58,417 nucleotides of DNA, taken from NCBI GenBank assembly GCA_009711805.1, contig VEMX01000082.1, positions 1 to 58,417 on the forward strand, in the 5' to 3' direction. Positions 27,580 to 35,738 of the stretch are shown piece after piece. The translations under genes were made by a program, and so were the position numbers. The notes below the pieces were generated by a model. The model was given only the letters and a program-made list of their open reading frames with translations. It was not told where the DNA came from and made no database searches. Position 1 is the first letter of the stretch. Each line of letters begins with the position of its first letter. Source of the stretch: Balneolaceae bacterium. GTDB lineage: Bacteria > Bacteroidota > Rhodothermia > Balneolales > Balneolaceae.

Positions 27580-28331
27580 AACCGTTCTATAACTATATGT
27601 TCAGGAATGTCTATTGTTAAGTCAAGTTTGCTGGGGTTTACATCAAGGGATTGCACAAGAAAGGCAACCTTGGATTCCCCATCGGAACTAAATATGGTGA
27701 TTTTACGCGGAAAAATATAGCCCTGGAGTTCTCCATAGCCTTCATAAAATATTTTTGAATAAGGGAGTGGACTATCCCTTTTCTGAAGTACCTGCCAAAT
27801 CCTGCTCGACTCTTTATCGATGTAAGCTTCTGCACCGTTAGTTAAACGTAATTTATAGGAGTTCTGGTCTTCCTGGACATCAGTTACCTCAGCAGTCTCA
27901 ATTCGAAAATTAATCAGATCCAGGAAGTTGACAGAAGCAAGTTCATTCAAACTTGTAATGCGGCCATCATAAATAGAAATTTTGCGTGCGTGCTTTTCTA
28001 ACCGGTCATAAATAAGGATAGAGTCCTGGTCCACCAGCATTTTTCCACCTTTAATGCCAATTCTGTTTCGTATAGTGAGTAAGCTTTTTTCACGATTGGT
28101 TTTAAAGTCGATGGTTATTCGGTCACTGTTTCCGGGTTCGCTTATTATGGCTCTTCCACGGCCTTCCATTGCTCGCAGTTCGTCATCACTGTACATAGGC
28201 AGTTTATCAATAATATCGGAAGGATCGGTATCACTGGGGTTGAATTCACCTGTTGTCAACCGCTTAGAAGAACTACAGGCTGATACGAAAAAAAGAAATA
28301 AAGAAAGGGATAAGAGAGTGCGCAATTTCAA
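27576..28331 (-). CDS. DUF4292-family lipoprotein
   Basis: 251 residues; the signal peptide ends in a lipobox (FVSAC, mature CSSSKRL). The body is a beta-rich LolA/LolB-like fold as expected for DUF4292, with GRGRAIISEPGNSDRITIDF early, DSILIYDRLEKHARKISIYD in the middle, and FPRKITIFSSDGESKVAFLV towards the end. The function is unknown; the fold suggests binding of lipid or lipoprotein in the periplasm. It overlaps EnvC by 4 bases and follows the TPR gene by one base, an arrangement I recognise as common in Bacteroidetes. Confidence 0.85.
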   Translation of the reverse strand: MKLRTLLSLSLFLFFVSACSSSKRLTTGEFNPSDTDPSDIIDKLPMYSDDELRAMEGRGRAIISEPGNSDRITIDFKTNREKSLLTIRNRIGIKGGKMLVDQDSILIYDRLEKHARKISIYDGRITSLNELASVNFLDLINFRIETAEVTDVQEDQNSYKLRLTNGAEAYIDKESSRIWQVLQKRDSPLPYSKIFYEGYGELQGYIFPRKITIFSSDGESKVAFLVQSLDVNPSKLDLTIDIPEHIVIERL

Positions 28332-28332
28332 A

Positions 28333-30015
28333 CTATTGTATTTTGTCTTTTAAATGAGTTTTGGAGGTGTCTTTCTCGAAAGCTGCTTTCCACCATTTAC
28401 GGGCTTCATCAGGTTTACCCAGCTTTTTATATACATCACCCAGGTGTTCCAGAACTACAGCACCGGCATCACCAATGTCGATCGATGCTTTAATAAACCG
28501 GCGTGCCCGATCATAATCCCCAAGCTTATAGTAGATCCAGCCAACGGTATCCAGGTAAGCCGGGTTTTCGGGAGCCTGTTCAATGGCTTCCAGAGCAAGT
28601 TCTTTTGCCTTGTCTAGTTTTTCGCCACGGATCGACAGGTTATAGGCATAATTGTTCATTGCATTGTGATTGTCAGGATCATAGCGGAGGGCTGTTTCAT
28701 AGGCCTTATCAGAGGCTTCCGCTTTATTGAGGTTGGCTTGTACATCGCCGAGTGTACTATATACTGTGGATTTAAAAGGACGGCGGGCAGGTGCTCTGGA
28801 AGCTTTTTGAAGCCATTTTTCCGCCTCAGTATTATTGCCTTTCAGCATATAAGCAGATCCTATAAAGAACTGTATAAAGGCATCATCCGGAATATGCTGG
28901 TTTGCGACAAGACCTGTTTCTATAGTCTGCTCCAGTTTATTTTCACTAATGAGCAGTTGCAACCGTTGCCGCCAGGCTATATCATCTTCAGGTAATAGTT
29001 TGTTGGCTGTTTTAAGTTTCTCAAGTGCCTGGTCGGTTTTACCCTGCTGTGCAAAAAACTGACCAGTGAGTGTGAAGGCAGGACCATAGTCGGTCTCACT
29101 TTCAGTAAAAAGATCAAATATTCGTTCAGTCTCAATTTTAAGCTGAATGTTTTGAGGATTATCCTGGACCTTATTATACAAGTATTGAGCAATAACCATT
29201 TTGGCTTCAGCTTCATTAAGTGAGTCGGCCATAAAATTACCAAGCAAAGTTCCCGCACTATCCCATTTCTGTTCTTCAAAATAGAGCCCGGCAAGGTTTA
29301 TCAGAGACTGAGGGTCTCTGGCATTCCGATTAAGAGCATCGCCCAACACGGTTTTAGCTTTATCCTCTTTGCCCGACTTTGAGTAATAATTTCCCAACAA
29401 ATTGAGTACTTCCAGGTTGTCGGGGTCAATGCTTCGTATTGTTTCAAGTTGAACCAGGGCAGAATCTGTAACGCCCAGCTCTTCATAATTCCGAAACTTA
29501 AGGAGGTTGGCCTGTATGGTGGGGCCGGTTAATTTCAGGATTTTGTCCAGCGTCTGGTTCGACTTCACAAATTCACCATACTCCCTGTATGTTTTAGCCA
29601 ACATAAACAGTACATCAAAGTCATCGGGATATTGTTTTAGCAAGGTACTAAGTTCAGCAAGGGTAGCTTGGTTTTGCCCGGCATTTCGGTAAATCTGTGC
29701 CAGTTTCATTCGGTACCATTTGTTGGTGGGATCAGCAGCTACTGCTTCTTTTCCATAAAGTATAGCATTGGGAAGGTCATCCAGCTGTAAAAAAGTATCG
29801 GCAAGAGAATAACTTACCCCCGCCGGTTGATCAAGGTCTTTATATGCCTGGAGAAGATGTGAACGAGCTTCTTCATATTGTTCACTGGAAAAAGCTTCCA
29901 TTCCCTGGATGTATGCAGCTTTTCCGGAGAGTTCTTCTCTGCTTTGTACTTGAGAAACCCCATTTGTTATACAAAGGAGGCTAAGAAATATGTAAATGAT
30001 GATTGTTTTTACCAT
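28333..30015 (-). CDS. Secreted tetratricopeptide-repeat protein
   Basis: 560 residues with a signal peptide (MVKTIIIYIFLSLLCITNGVSQ). At least ten TPR units follow with the A/G-x(3)-F-x(6)-A-x(6)-P spacing, for example DNLEVLNLLGNYYSKSGKED and ENPAYLDTVGWIYYKLGDYD. The last units (AMNNYAYNLSIRGEKLDKAK) are typical of outer-membrane-associated TPR lipoproteins, though here there is no lipobox. Probably a scaffold in envelope assembly, acting with the DUF4292 protein and EnvC encoded directly downstream. Confidence 0.9.
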   Translation of the reverse strand: MVKTIIIYIFLSLLCITNGVSQVQSREELSGKAAYIQGMEAFSSEQYEEARSHLLQAYKDLDQPAGVSYSLADTFLQLDDLPNAILYGKEAVAADPTNKWYRMKLAQIYRNAGQNQATLAELSTLLKQYPDDFDVLFMLAKTYREYGEFVKSNQTLDKILKLTGPTIQANLLKFRNYEELGVTDSALVQLETIRSIDPDNLEVLNLLGNYYSKSGKEDKAKTVLGDALNRNARDPQSLINLAGLYFEEQKWDSAGTLLGNFMADSLNEAEAKMVIAQYLYNKVQDNPQNIQLKIETERIFDLFTESETDYGPAFTLTGQFFAQQGKTDQALEKLKTANKLLPEDDIAWRQRLQLLISENKLEQTIETGLVANQHIPDDAFIQFFIGSAYMLKGNNTEAEKWLQKASRAPARRPFKSTVYSTLGDVQANLNKAEASDKAYETALRYDPDNHNAMNNYAYNLSIRGEKLDKAKELALEAIEQAPENPAYLDTVGWIYYKLGDYDRARRFIKASIDIGDAGAVVLEHLGDVYKKLGKPDEARKWWKAAFEKDTSKTHLKDKIQ

Positions 30016-30627
30016 GGCGTTAAACTAACGAAAAGTATAGCAGGAAAGTGCGATTAAAACAGCTGAAGCTTAAAGAAAACATATACTCGCACAAATGTAG
30101 ATTCTATTTTGTCCATTCAGCCGGGTATAGTTAATTACAACTTCCTCCGCTAACGAAATAAAATGTTACGAAAAATACAAAATTATAGCTTTAACCTCTT
30201 TGGTAGCCTGTTCTTTTCTTTTTGTTACGGCCTTAAATGATGTGAATGAAACAGCTAAAGGAGATTACGGCTACATAGGCTGATATACTCAATAATCCCC
30301 GTGAATGTACCTCAAAATTGGGCTATTACATAAAGCAATTCAATGATAATATATTCAAGTATATAGATCACCATTTTGCATCCATTCGTGAATAATTCGG
30401 GTTAGGTGTTAGAGGCAATGCCGGCAGATGATTGCCTACCTGAGAATGTCCGGTATTACTCTCCCCTCAGTATTGATAATAGTTTAAATGCGGATGACAG
30501 AGATGAAGGGTGAAAAATTGTTGATGCCTTACTTGTGATGTCAACATCAACAGGAGTAATGTTGAAATGGATACAATTCCGCACTTTTTGGAATTGTGTC
30601 AGAAATCACACGCTCCAACAGCCGATA
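30016..30627. other. Intergenic region carrying a truncated MITE copy
   Basis: About 610 bases upstream of the TPR operon and downstream of the DinB-like gene. Besides the MITE fragment at 30307-30401 I see no gene. The first 150 bases next to the TPR gene are AT-rich and should hold its promoter. The rest is featureless. Confidence 0.5.
30307..30401 (+). repeat. IS1380/piggyBac-like MITE, left-truncated copy 3
   Basis: From GTACCTCAAAATTGGGC to the terminus GTGAATAATTCGGG this is over 95% identical to the right 95 bp of the complete copy. The target sequence on the right is TTAG rather than TTAA. The left half is absent. Confidence 0.85.
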
Positions 30628-31131
30628 TCACTTATTTAATGTGGCTCTGATTCTTGCAAGGTGATGGAAACTATGGCGAAGTGCATGGTCCTCAATAAAA
30701 AACTGAGTTGTAAGTGGAGCATCGGCATTTAGTGAAACCGCTGCCGCTTGATTGAGTTCTGTATCTGTAAATGCTCGAACTGAATCGGCCGCTACCTTAC
30801 TGTTGCTCCGTAACAATTCCAGTGTCTCCTTTTTCTCAACGGAGATATTCTCTTGTGCATGTTTGGCATTCATTTGATCTACCACTTCCATCGTTACTCC
30901 GGTAATCGGCTGGCCGGAAGCGAGAAGACGGGCAAGATCGATTTCTACAGGATATGAACTTGCAACATGATGAACTACAACCCCAATAGTGCGGCCATCG
31001 CCGGCCACTTTCCTTTGCCAATCGGAGGTGGATAATTTTTCGGCATAACCTTCCAGGGCTACTGCTCCCATTATTATGCGATCCGCGAGATCGTTTGCTT
31101 TTTGGGAGGTATTTGTTTGTGGATCTGACAT
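30628..31131 (-). CDS. DinB-like four-helix-bundle protein
   Basis: 167 residues, all helical in appearance. Histidines at the positions used by DinB/YfiT metal sites are present: VVVHHVASSYP near 50-60 and EDHALRHSFHHLARI near the C-terminus. DinB-superfamily proteins include metal-dependent thiol transferases and many uncharacterised members. It follows the nitrilase gene on the same strand (39 bases apart), so it is probably the last gene of the regulator-nitrilase unit. The substrate is unknown. Confidence 0.75.
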   Translation of the reverse strand: MSDPQTNTSQKANDLADRIIMGAVALEGYAEKLSTSDWQRKVAGDGRTIGVVVHHVASSYPVEIDLARLLASGQPITGVTMEVVDQMNAKHAQENISVEKKETLELLRSNSKVAADSVRAFTDTELNQAAAVSLNADAPLTTQFFIEDHALRHSFHHLARIRATLNK

Positions 31132-31170
31132 TATATCCTCTTTCTCTGTTTGTTACTATTTTTTTGTCTC

Positions 31171-32085
31171 TTATCTCTTCTTTACCCCAAACGTAAATAC
31201 ATCAGGACGTGCATAGTGACCAACCACATCAAACATTCGCTTAGCTGCAATAATCTGACCCAGATCAATATCAGCATATATAATACCCTCTTCCTCTTCC
31301 AGTGGCCCGGCTAACACTTTACCGTTGGGTGCTATTATGACACTATTACCATCATTTATCCATTCCCGGCCTTCCGGATAGAGCTTTTTGAATTCATAAG
31401 AATCCGGAATATCATTCATGTTAAGGGCCATGCAGCTGCTGATGACGAATAAGCCGCCTTCTCTTGCGATGTGCTGCATAGATTGCAGCCAGTTTGGGCT
31501 TTTGTCCCAGGTTGGTGAAACAAGAATTTGAGTACCTGATTCATACATTGCATTTCTTGCCAAAGGCATGAAGTTTTCCCAACAAATTAAACCCCCAATT
31601 TTTCCCGCAGAAGTGTGATACGATTGCAGGGTAGTTCCGTCGCCCTGGGCCCATATAAGTCGTTCTCCGCCTGTTGGAATCAGTTTCCGGTGTTTCCCTA
31701 AAATTGTACCCTCATCACTGATAAACAGCAGGCTATTGTAAAGGCTTGCATTGCTTTTTTCTGTGTTTCGTTCATGCATACCCATCACAACATTTATACT
31801 TGCCGACTTTGCAGCTTTGCATAGTTTATCCGTTGCGTTATCCGGAATCGAAACGGCATTGTCAACAAGCTTTACATAAAGTTCATTTAATTCTGCTCCT
31901 TTACTATTCGGAATCAGCCACACCCAATCCGGGTAGCCGGAAATAAATGCCTCCGGGAAAACAATAACTTTTGCGCCATTATTACCTGCTTCTTGAATTG
32001 CATTGCAAGCTTTCTCAACTGTTTTCTCTTTATTGAGATAAACAGGCGTTAACTGTGCTGCAGCTATTTTTGTTTTGTGTATCAT
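31171..32085 (-). CDS. Nitrilase-family carbon-nitrogen hydrolase
   Basis: 304 residues from ATG 32085, which has AGAAG just upstream; a TTG at 32124 would add 13 residues. The catalytic triad is visible: Glu in VIVFPEAFISGYPDW, Lys in LGKHRKLIPTGGERL, Cys in GGLICWENFMPLAR. The GYPDW and CWENFMPLAR blocks are those of true aliphatic/aromatic nitrilases and cyanide-degrading relatives rather than amidases. It would convert a nitrile to acid and ammonia in the cytoplasm. An AraC-type regulator lies 126 bases upstream and a DinB-like gene downstream. Confidence 0.9.
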   Translation of the reverse strand: MIHKTKIAAAQLTPVYLNKEKTVEKACNAIQEAGNNGAKVIVFPEAFISGYPDWVWLIPNSKGAELNELYVKLVDNAVSIPDNATDKLCKAAKSASINVVMGMHERNTEKSNASLYNSLLFISDEGTILGKHRKLIPTGGERLIWAQGDGTTLQSYHTSAGKIGGLICWENFMPLARNAMYESGTQILVSPTWDKSPNWLQSMQHIAREGGLFVISSCMALNMNDIPDSYEFKKLYPEGREWINDGNSVIIAPNGKVLAGPLEEEEGIIYADIDLGQIIAAKRMFDVVGHYARPDVFTFGVKKR

Positions 32086-32211
32086 GTCTTCTTTTTTAGA
32101 ATGGAATGGAAATGTATGACTCAAATTTGCAAAACTTATATACGAAACAATACCACGATTGAATCAAATGCTGAAACAATTGATTCAATTTGACTTGTTT
32201 TAACGTAGCTG

Positions 32212-33276
32212 CTATTGAATTTTGGCAAATGAAGTGGGAGAAATGCCAAATCGTTTTCGGAAGACTTTTGTAAAATAGGTGGGGCTGTTAAAGCCTAAAT
32301 CGAATGCTATTTCCGAAATGGTTGGATTACCTTTTTTTATTTTTTTTAAGGATTGTCGTAATCGTAATTCCCGAATCAATTGATTAGGAGCCATTCCGGT
32401 TAATAATTTTAATTTCCTGTACGCTTGCGACTTACTCAGTCCCAAAAGGTTGTATAAATCTTTACTTTTGAAGCCGGGGTCATAAAGGCTTTCTTCAAAG
32501 ACATCAAACAGGCGAAACAAGAAAATAAAATCCTCATCTCGTATAATTTTAAATGCGTTTTGAGGTTCGACAGGAGAAGTTCTTTCTTTTTCAGAAAGGA
32601 TTTGGGTTTCAAAATCAAGGCTCATCGTATTTTTTAAACTTGCCGCACACAAGTATAAAATTTTCTTTTTTGTCTCTTCAAACAAATGATCCCCTGCTTC
32701 ATCAACAGGCCTGCCACTAGACAGTGCTAAAGTAAATTCAACATTATCAGAAATTGAATGCAGATATTTACTAATGGTTAGTGCACACTGCATAGCGTTT
32801 GATGCATAAATAAAAGATGCCATTAAATCGTCGCTGGGCTGTAAGACCACTATACCTTCATACTGTTCAATAATTTTATAAACCTTATTTGTGTGGTATT
32901 TATGTCTTCTGGTTAAGTCAAACACCGTGATGGACAGAATGGTCCGGTAGCCTGTATCAATTTCCCCTGAAAACGTTTGAGCTAAATCATTTATATGGGT
33001 TCCTTGTCCCAAAAAAAGATTGAACTCATCATCTGATACTTCAATGATATTGCAAGCCGTATTACCATGAGATTGTTTATGGACTTCATTACAAGCCTCT
33101 TTGTTAGGGCCTCTCATGAGACAGAACAGTGTTTTGGCATCTACATTCACCCAATATTTTAGTTGAGTAACACCAAACCGTTCCTGAATAGCCAAATCTT
33201 CCATGTGGGCTTTGACAACATCTTCTACCGAAAATGTGTCCGAATCTACAGTGTGAATATCCATATATAAAGGCAT
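32212..33276 (-). CDS. AraC-family regulator fused to DUF4242 and a cyclase-like domain
   Basis: 354 residues in three parts. Residues 1-90 match DUF4242 (SCO4226-like nickel-binding; KTLFCLMRGPNKEACNEVHK). About 105-225 resembles a class III nucleotidyl cyclase fold (YRTILSITVFDLTRRHKYH, VLQPSDDLMASF, EFTLALSSGRPVDE) but without recognisable metal-binding Asp pairs, so it is probably a sensor. About 255-354 is an AraC DNA-binding domain with two helix-turn-helix motifs (LLGLSKSQAYRKLK; ISEIAFDLGFNSPTYFTKVF). It is transcribed towards the nitrilase and DinB-like genes and is their likely local regulator. Confidence 0.85.
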   Translation of the reverse strand: MPLYMDIHTVDSDTFSVEDVVKAHMEDLAIQERFGVTQLKYWVNVDAKTLFCLMRGPNKEACNEVHKQSHGNTACNIIEVSDDEFNLFLGQGTHINDLAQTFSGEIDTGYRTILSITVFDLTRRHKYHTNKVYKIIEQYEGIVVLQPSDDLMASFIYASNAMQCALTISKYLHSISDNVEFTLALSSGRPVDEAGDHLFEETKKKILYLCAASLKNTMSLDFETQILSEKERTSPVEPQNAFKIIRDEDFIFLFRLFDVFEESLYDPGFKSKDLYNLLGLSKSQAYRKLKLLTGMAPNQLIRELRLRQSLKKIKKGNPTISEIAFDLGFNSPTYFTKVFRKRFGISPTSFAKIQ

Positions 33277-33401
33277 AAGATCTTAATCTACAGCTTTCAT
33301 CTTAACGGTTCGCGGCTACACATAATGGTGAAAAAGAAGCTTAAAACTTTTAAGTGTACACAAATATGAGGAAAAGGCCAACGGTTTGTCTATCCCATTG
33401 T

Positions 33402-33699
33402 GTGCGCCCCGAATGGCAAGCTCCACAGGAATATAGCGATATTTTCTGATGGAGATTGGTTCTCTGACAGAATACAATTAGCTGGGGAGTAGCCCAAAGT
33501 CCCATCCTGAAAACGACCATCACCTTAGCCAGGATGAAGAAAAGGGGATATATCACTATGGTGGAACTCTATCATCAGATCAAGTCAAGATGACAAACCG
33601 CCGTGTACGCGACCCGTACGTACGGTGGTGTGCCCCGAAGAGGTGCTTTTGGCAAGAGGCGCACTCCGCTCAATCTTGGGTGGAGCCGCCTACTCGATT
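33402..33699 (+). mobile_element. Shrunken, ORF-less group II intron (remnant)
   Basis: The 5' end GTGCGCCCC (33402-33410) fits the GUGYG intron start. Near the 3' end, CCGCCGTGTACG-CGAC-CCGTACGTACGGTGG (33596-33630) folds as domain V with the diagnostic ACGTACGGT strand. Domain VI (about 33655-33690) pairs GGCGCACTCC with GGAGCCGCC and is followed by TACTCGAT, giving a branch-point A about 8 bases from an AY-type 3' end. Between them, blocks such as AGCTGGGGAGTAGCCC and ACGACCATCACCTTAGCC look like domain I. At about 300 bp it is far shorter than a complete intron ribozyme (usually 500 or more) and has no reverse transcriptase, so it is a deletion remnant or a reduced form. Confidence 0.72.
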
Positions 33700-33737
33700 A
33701 TTTTACCTATCTTACGTTAAACAAACCAATTAACACT

Positions 33738-34202
33738 ATGAAAATATCAAGAATTTATTTGGATACATCTGTGATAGGCGGATGCCATGATATAGAATTT
33801 GCGACATGGTCTAACGGACTGATGAAAGATTTCAGGTTGAAAAATTATCAGCCGGTATTATCCCAGCTAACTTTTGATGAAATAAGTAAAGCACCAGAGC
33901 GGGTCCAAGATACATTAACGATGCTATTGGATTATAAACCTGAGATATTGGAAATTACTGAAGATGCTTTAGAGTTATCAGAGGAGTATTTAAACCGAAA
34001 AATTCTGACTCCAAAATTTCGCGATGACACCTTACATATAGCATTAGCCTCGCTGGCCAATGTGGATGTTTTGGTTAGCTGGAATTTTCGCCATATTGTA
34101 CATTATGACAAGATTCGTCTGTTTAATGCCGTTAACATTGAAAATGGACTGAAATCCATCGATATTTATTCACCACGTGAGGTAACCAATTATGAAGAAT
34201 AA
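33738..34202 (+). CDS. PIN-domain protein, VapC-like toxin
   Basis: 154 residues from ATG 33738. The frame is open upstream into the intron remnant, but that extension is not protein-like. PIN acidic residues: Asp9 in IYLDTSVIGG, Glu in LTFDEISKAPER, and Asp in KFRDDTLHIALA, with SWNFRHIVHYDKIRLFNAVN towards the end. PIN toxins are metal-dependent RNases that cut tRNA, rRNA or mRNA. A 54-codon gene overlaps its last 11 bases, as expected of an antitoxin partner, although here the toxin gene is first. Confidence 0.82.
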   Translation: MKISRIYLDTSVIGGCHDIEFATWSNGLMKDFRLKNYQPVLSQLTFDEISKAPERVQDTLTMLLDYKPEILEITEDALELSEEYLNRKILTPKFRDDTLHIALASLANVDVLVSWNFRHIVHYDKIRLFNAVNIENGLKSIDIYSPREVTNYEE

Positions 34203-34356
34203 AAAATTCGATACAGTAAAAGAGACTCGGTCTATTAGGGATCGGAACTATCAGGAGACGAAAGGCTTATCAAAAAAAGAGTTGTTGGAGCACTATAAAA
34301 AGAGGGGAAAGGCAGCTTTACAGAAATTTAGAAAAAACTCAAAAGTTTCTGGCTAA
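34192..34356 (+). CDS. Small basic protein, probable antitoxin of the PIN protein
   Basis: 54 residues, starting inside the PIN gene (11-base overlap). It reads MKNKKFDTVKETRSIRDRNY and continues with QETKGLSKKELLEHYKKRG. The RxIRDxxxxET-x-GLSxxELLxxY pattern is that of the short partner usually encoded after PIN proteins of this type, where it folds as a helix binding the toxin. It is too short for standard gene finders. Lys/Arg-rich and without a recognisable DNA-binding domain. Confidence 0.75.
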   Translation: MKNKKFDTVKETRSIRDRNYQETKGLSKKELLEHYKKRGKAALQKFRKNSKVSG

Positions 34357-35093
34357 TCTACTTTAGGGAAGGTAAAATAACATATAATTAAGCGGATTTG
34401 CTAATCCGTACCAATACGCGTCATTATATTTCAAATCCCTCTAAAAACCAACTAAACCCAATTTTTTTCAATGTTATACGGATTTTGATGTGCTCAAATT
34501 GGTATAACATGGTTAAATATATATGTGTGAGGGTTGTCTTCTGTCTTTCACTTTTTACCTGCCCCACCGGGTGCATGCAATGGCGTCCTTATTCGATTTT
34601 CTAATTCCAATTTCCAATAACTAATATCCCTTTAACCAATAACCAAGCCCCACCACGCCCTCCGTCTCAGCACAATAAGAATGTTGCTTTTTAGCCCAAC
34701 CAGTGTGCTGATCTACCTCCCTCGAGGGAGGACTCAATCCGGAGCTTTGATTTAAGGATCGATAAACTTGTCCCATTTCACCTTTCACTTTTCACTTCTA
34801 CATTTAGCCTCTTAACACAACAAAAAGCTTTAATCACTTCCTCACTTCCTCACTAATATCCAAAAAAAACTAATTTCCATTCCCTCTTGTTTTATTCAGC
34901 TTTCTTTGTTTAACTTTAAGCCATGCAAATCAAAAGCAGAAATAGGATTTCTACTTCTTTTCTCCGGCGGATTCCGCGGCGGCGGTAAGCTATATCTGGT
35001 CGCTGGTGTAGCGACACTCATCTCTTTTTACCGTCAATCCTAATTTCAACCTTCATTCCGAAAGGAATATTTCTACACTTTTTATAAACCGCC
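34357..35093. other. Intergenic region upstream of the arginine operon
   Basis: About 740 bases. A 68-codon plus-strand frame (34398-34604) is compositionally random and not called. A 29-base segment starting CCCACCGGGTGCATGCA (34563) recurs with about 24 matches at 56369-56397. The 34860-35093 stretch next to the operon is AT-rich (TTTGTTTAACTTTAA near 34905) and should hold the operon promoter. I cannot identify an arginine-repressor box. Confidence 0.45.
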
Positions 35094-35738
35094 ATGTCCG
35101 TACACATTCAAATTGCTTCAAAGAAGCACTCCATTTATGCAAAAGATATATGCACGCTTGTTGAAGAAGCTGCAAAAAAACGTGGTACAGGTATAGCCAA
35201 GCGCGATCCCAACTACATCAAATCCAAGCTGGAGAAAGGTGATGCCGTTATAGCCCTGGATGGAGAACAGCTCGTGGGCTTCTGCTATATCGAGGCATGG
35301 GAGGACAAAAAGTATGTAGCCAATTCCGGACTTATCGTTCATCCGGATTACAGGGGACAAGGGTTGGCCGGAAAGATCAAGAAAAAGATATTTGAACTAT
35401 CCAGGAAGAAGTATTCTGGCTCGAAGGTATTTGGGATTACCACCAGCCTCCCGGTGATGAAAATCAACTCAGATCTGGGATATAAGCCCGTCACCTTTTC
35501 TGAGCTCACACAGGACGAGACTTTCTGGAATGGCTGCAAGAGCTGCCCCAATTACGACATCCTGAGCAGGAACAACCGAACCAACTGCTTATGCACGGGA
35601 ATGATGTTCGATCCCCAAAAACCAAATAAAAAATCTAAAAAGGAAAGAGAAAAAAACGTCAAAAAGTTCTACCGCTGGGTAAGGCTCAAAACGCATTCGT
35701 TTCTGAAACTCTTAATTCAAACCAAATTATTGTCATGA
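35094..35738 (+). CDS. ArgA-like GNAT acyltransferase, first gene of the arginine operon
   Basis: 214 residues. The GNAT core has VANSGLIVHPDYRGQGLAGK (acyl-CoA-binding R/Q-x-x-G-x-G/A) near residues 77-97. A C-terminal cysteine cluster (WNGCKSCPNYDIL then NCLCTGMMFD) is unusual for GNATs and may bind zinc. Being first in a complete argGCproC-DF'BEH operon, it most likely acylates glutamate; whether the donor is acetyl-CoA or succinyl-CoA is not decidable from sequence. It overlaps argG by 4 bases (ATGA), indicating translational coupling. Confidence 0.82.
   Translation: MSVHIQIASKKHSIYAKDICTLVEEAAKKRGTGIAKRDPNYIKSKLEKGDAVIALDGEQLVGFCYIEAWEDKKYVANSGLIVHPDYRGQGLAGKIKKKIFELSRKKYSGSKVFGITTSLPVMKINSDLGYKPVTFSELTQDETFWNGCKSCPNYDILSRNNRTNCLCTGMMFDPQKPNKKSKKEREKNVKKFYRWVRLKTHSFLKLLIQTKLLS

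Noticed and set aside
33603-33737. N-terminal extension of the PIN protein
   Set aside because: It would be encoded by domains V and VI of the intron remnant; the ATG at 33738 gives a normal PIN start.
34398-34604. 68-codon frame upstream of the arginine operon
   Set aside because: No ribosome site, no domain, and it ends in a dispersed repeat.
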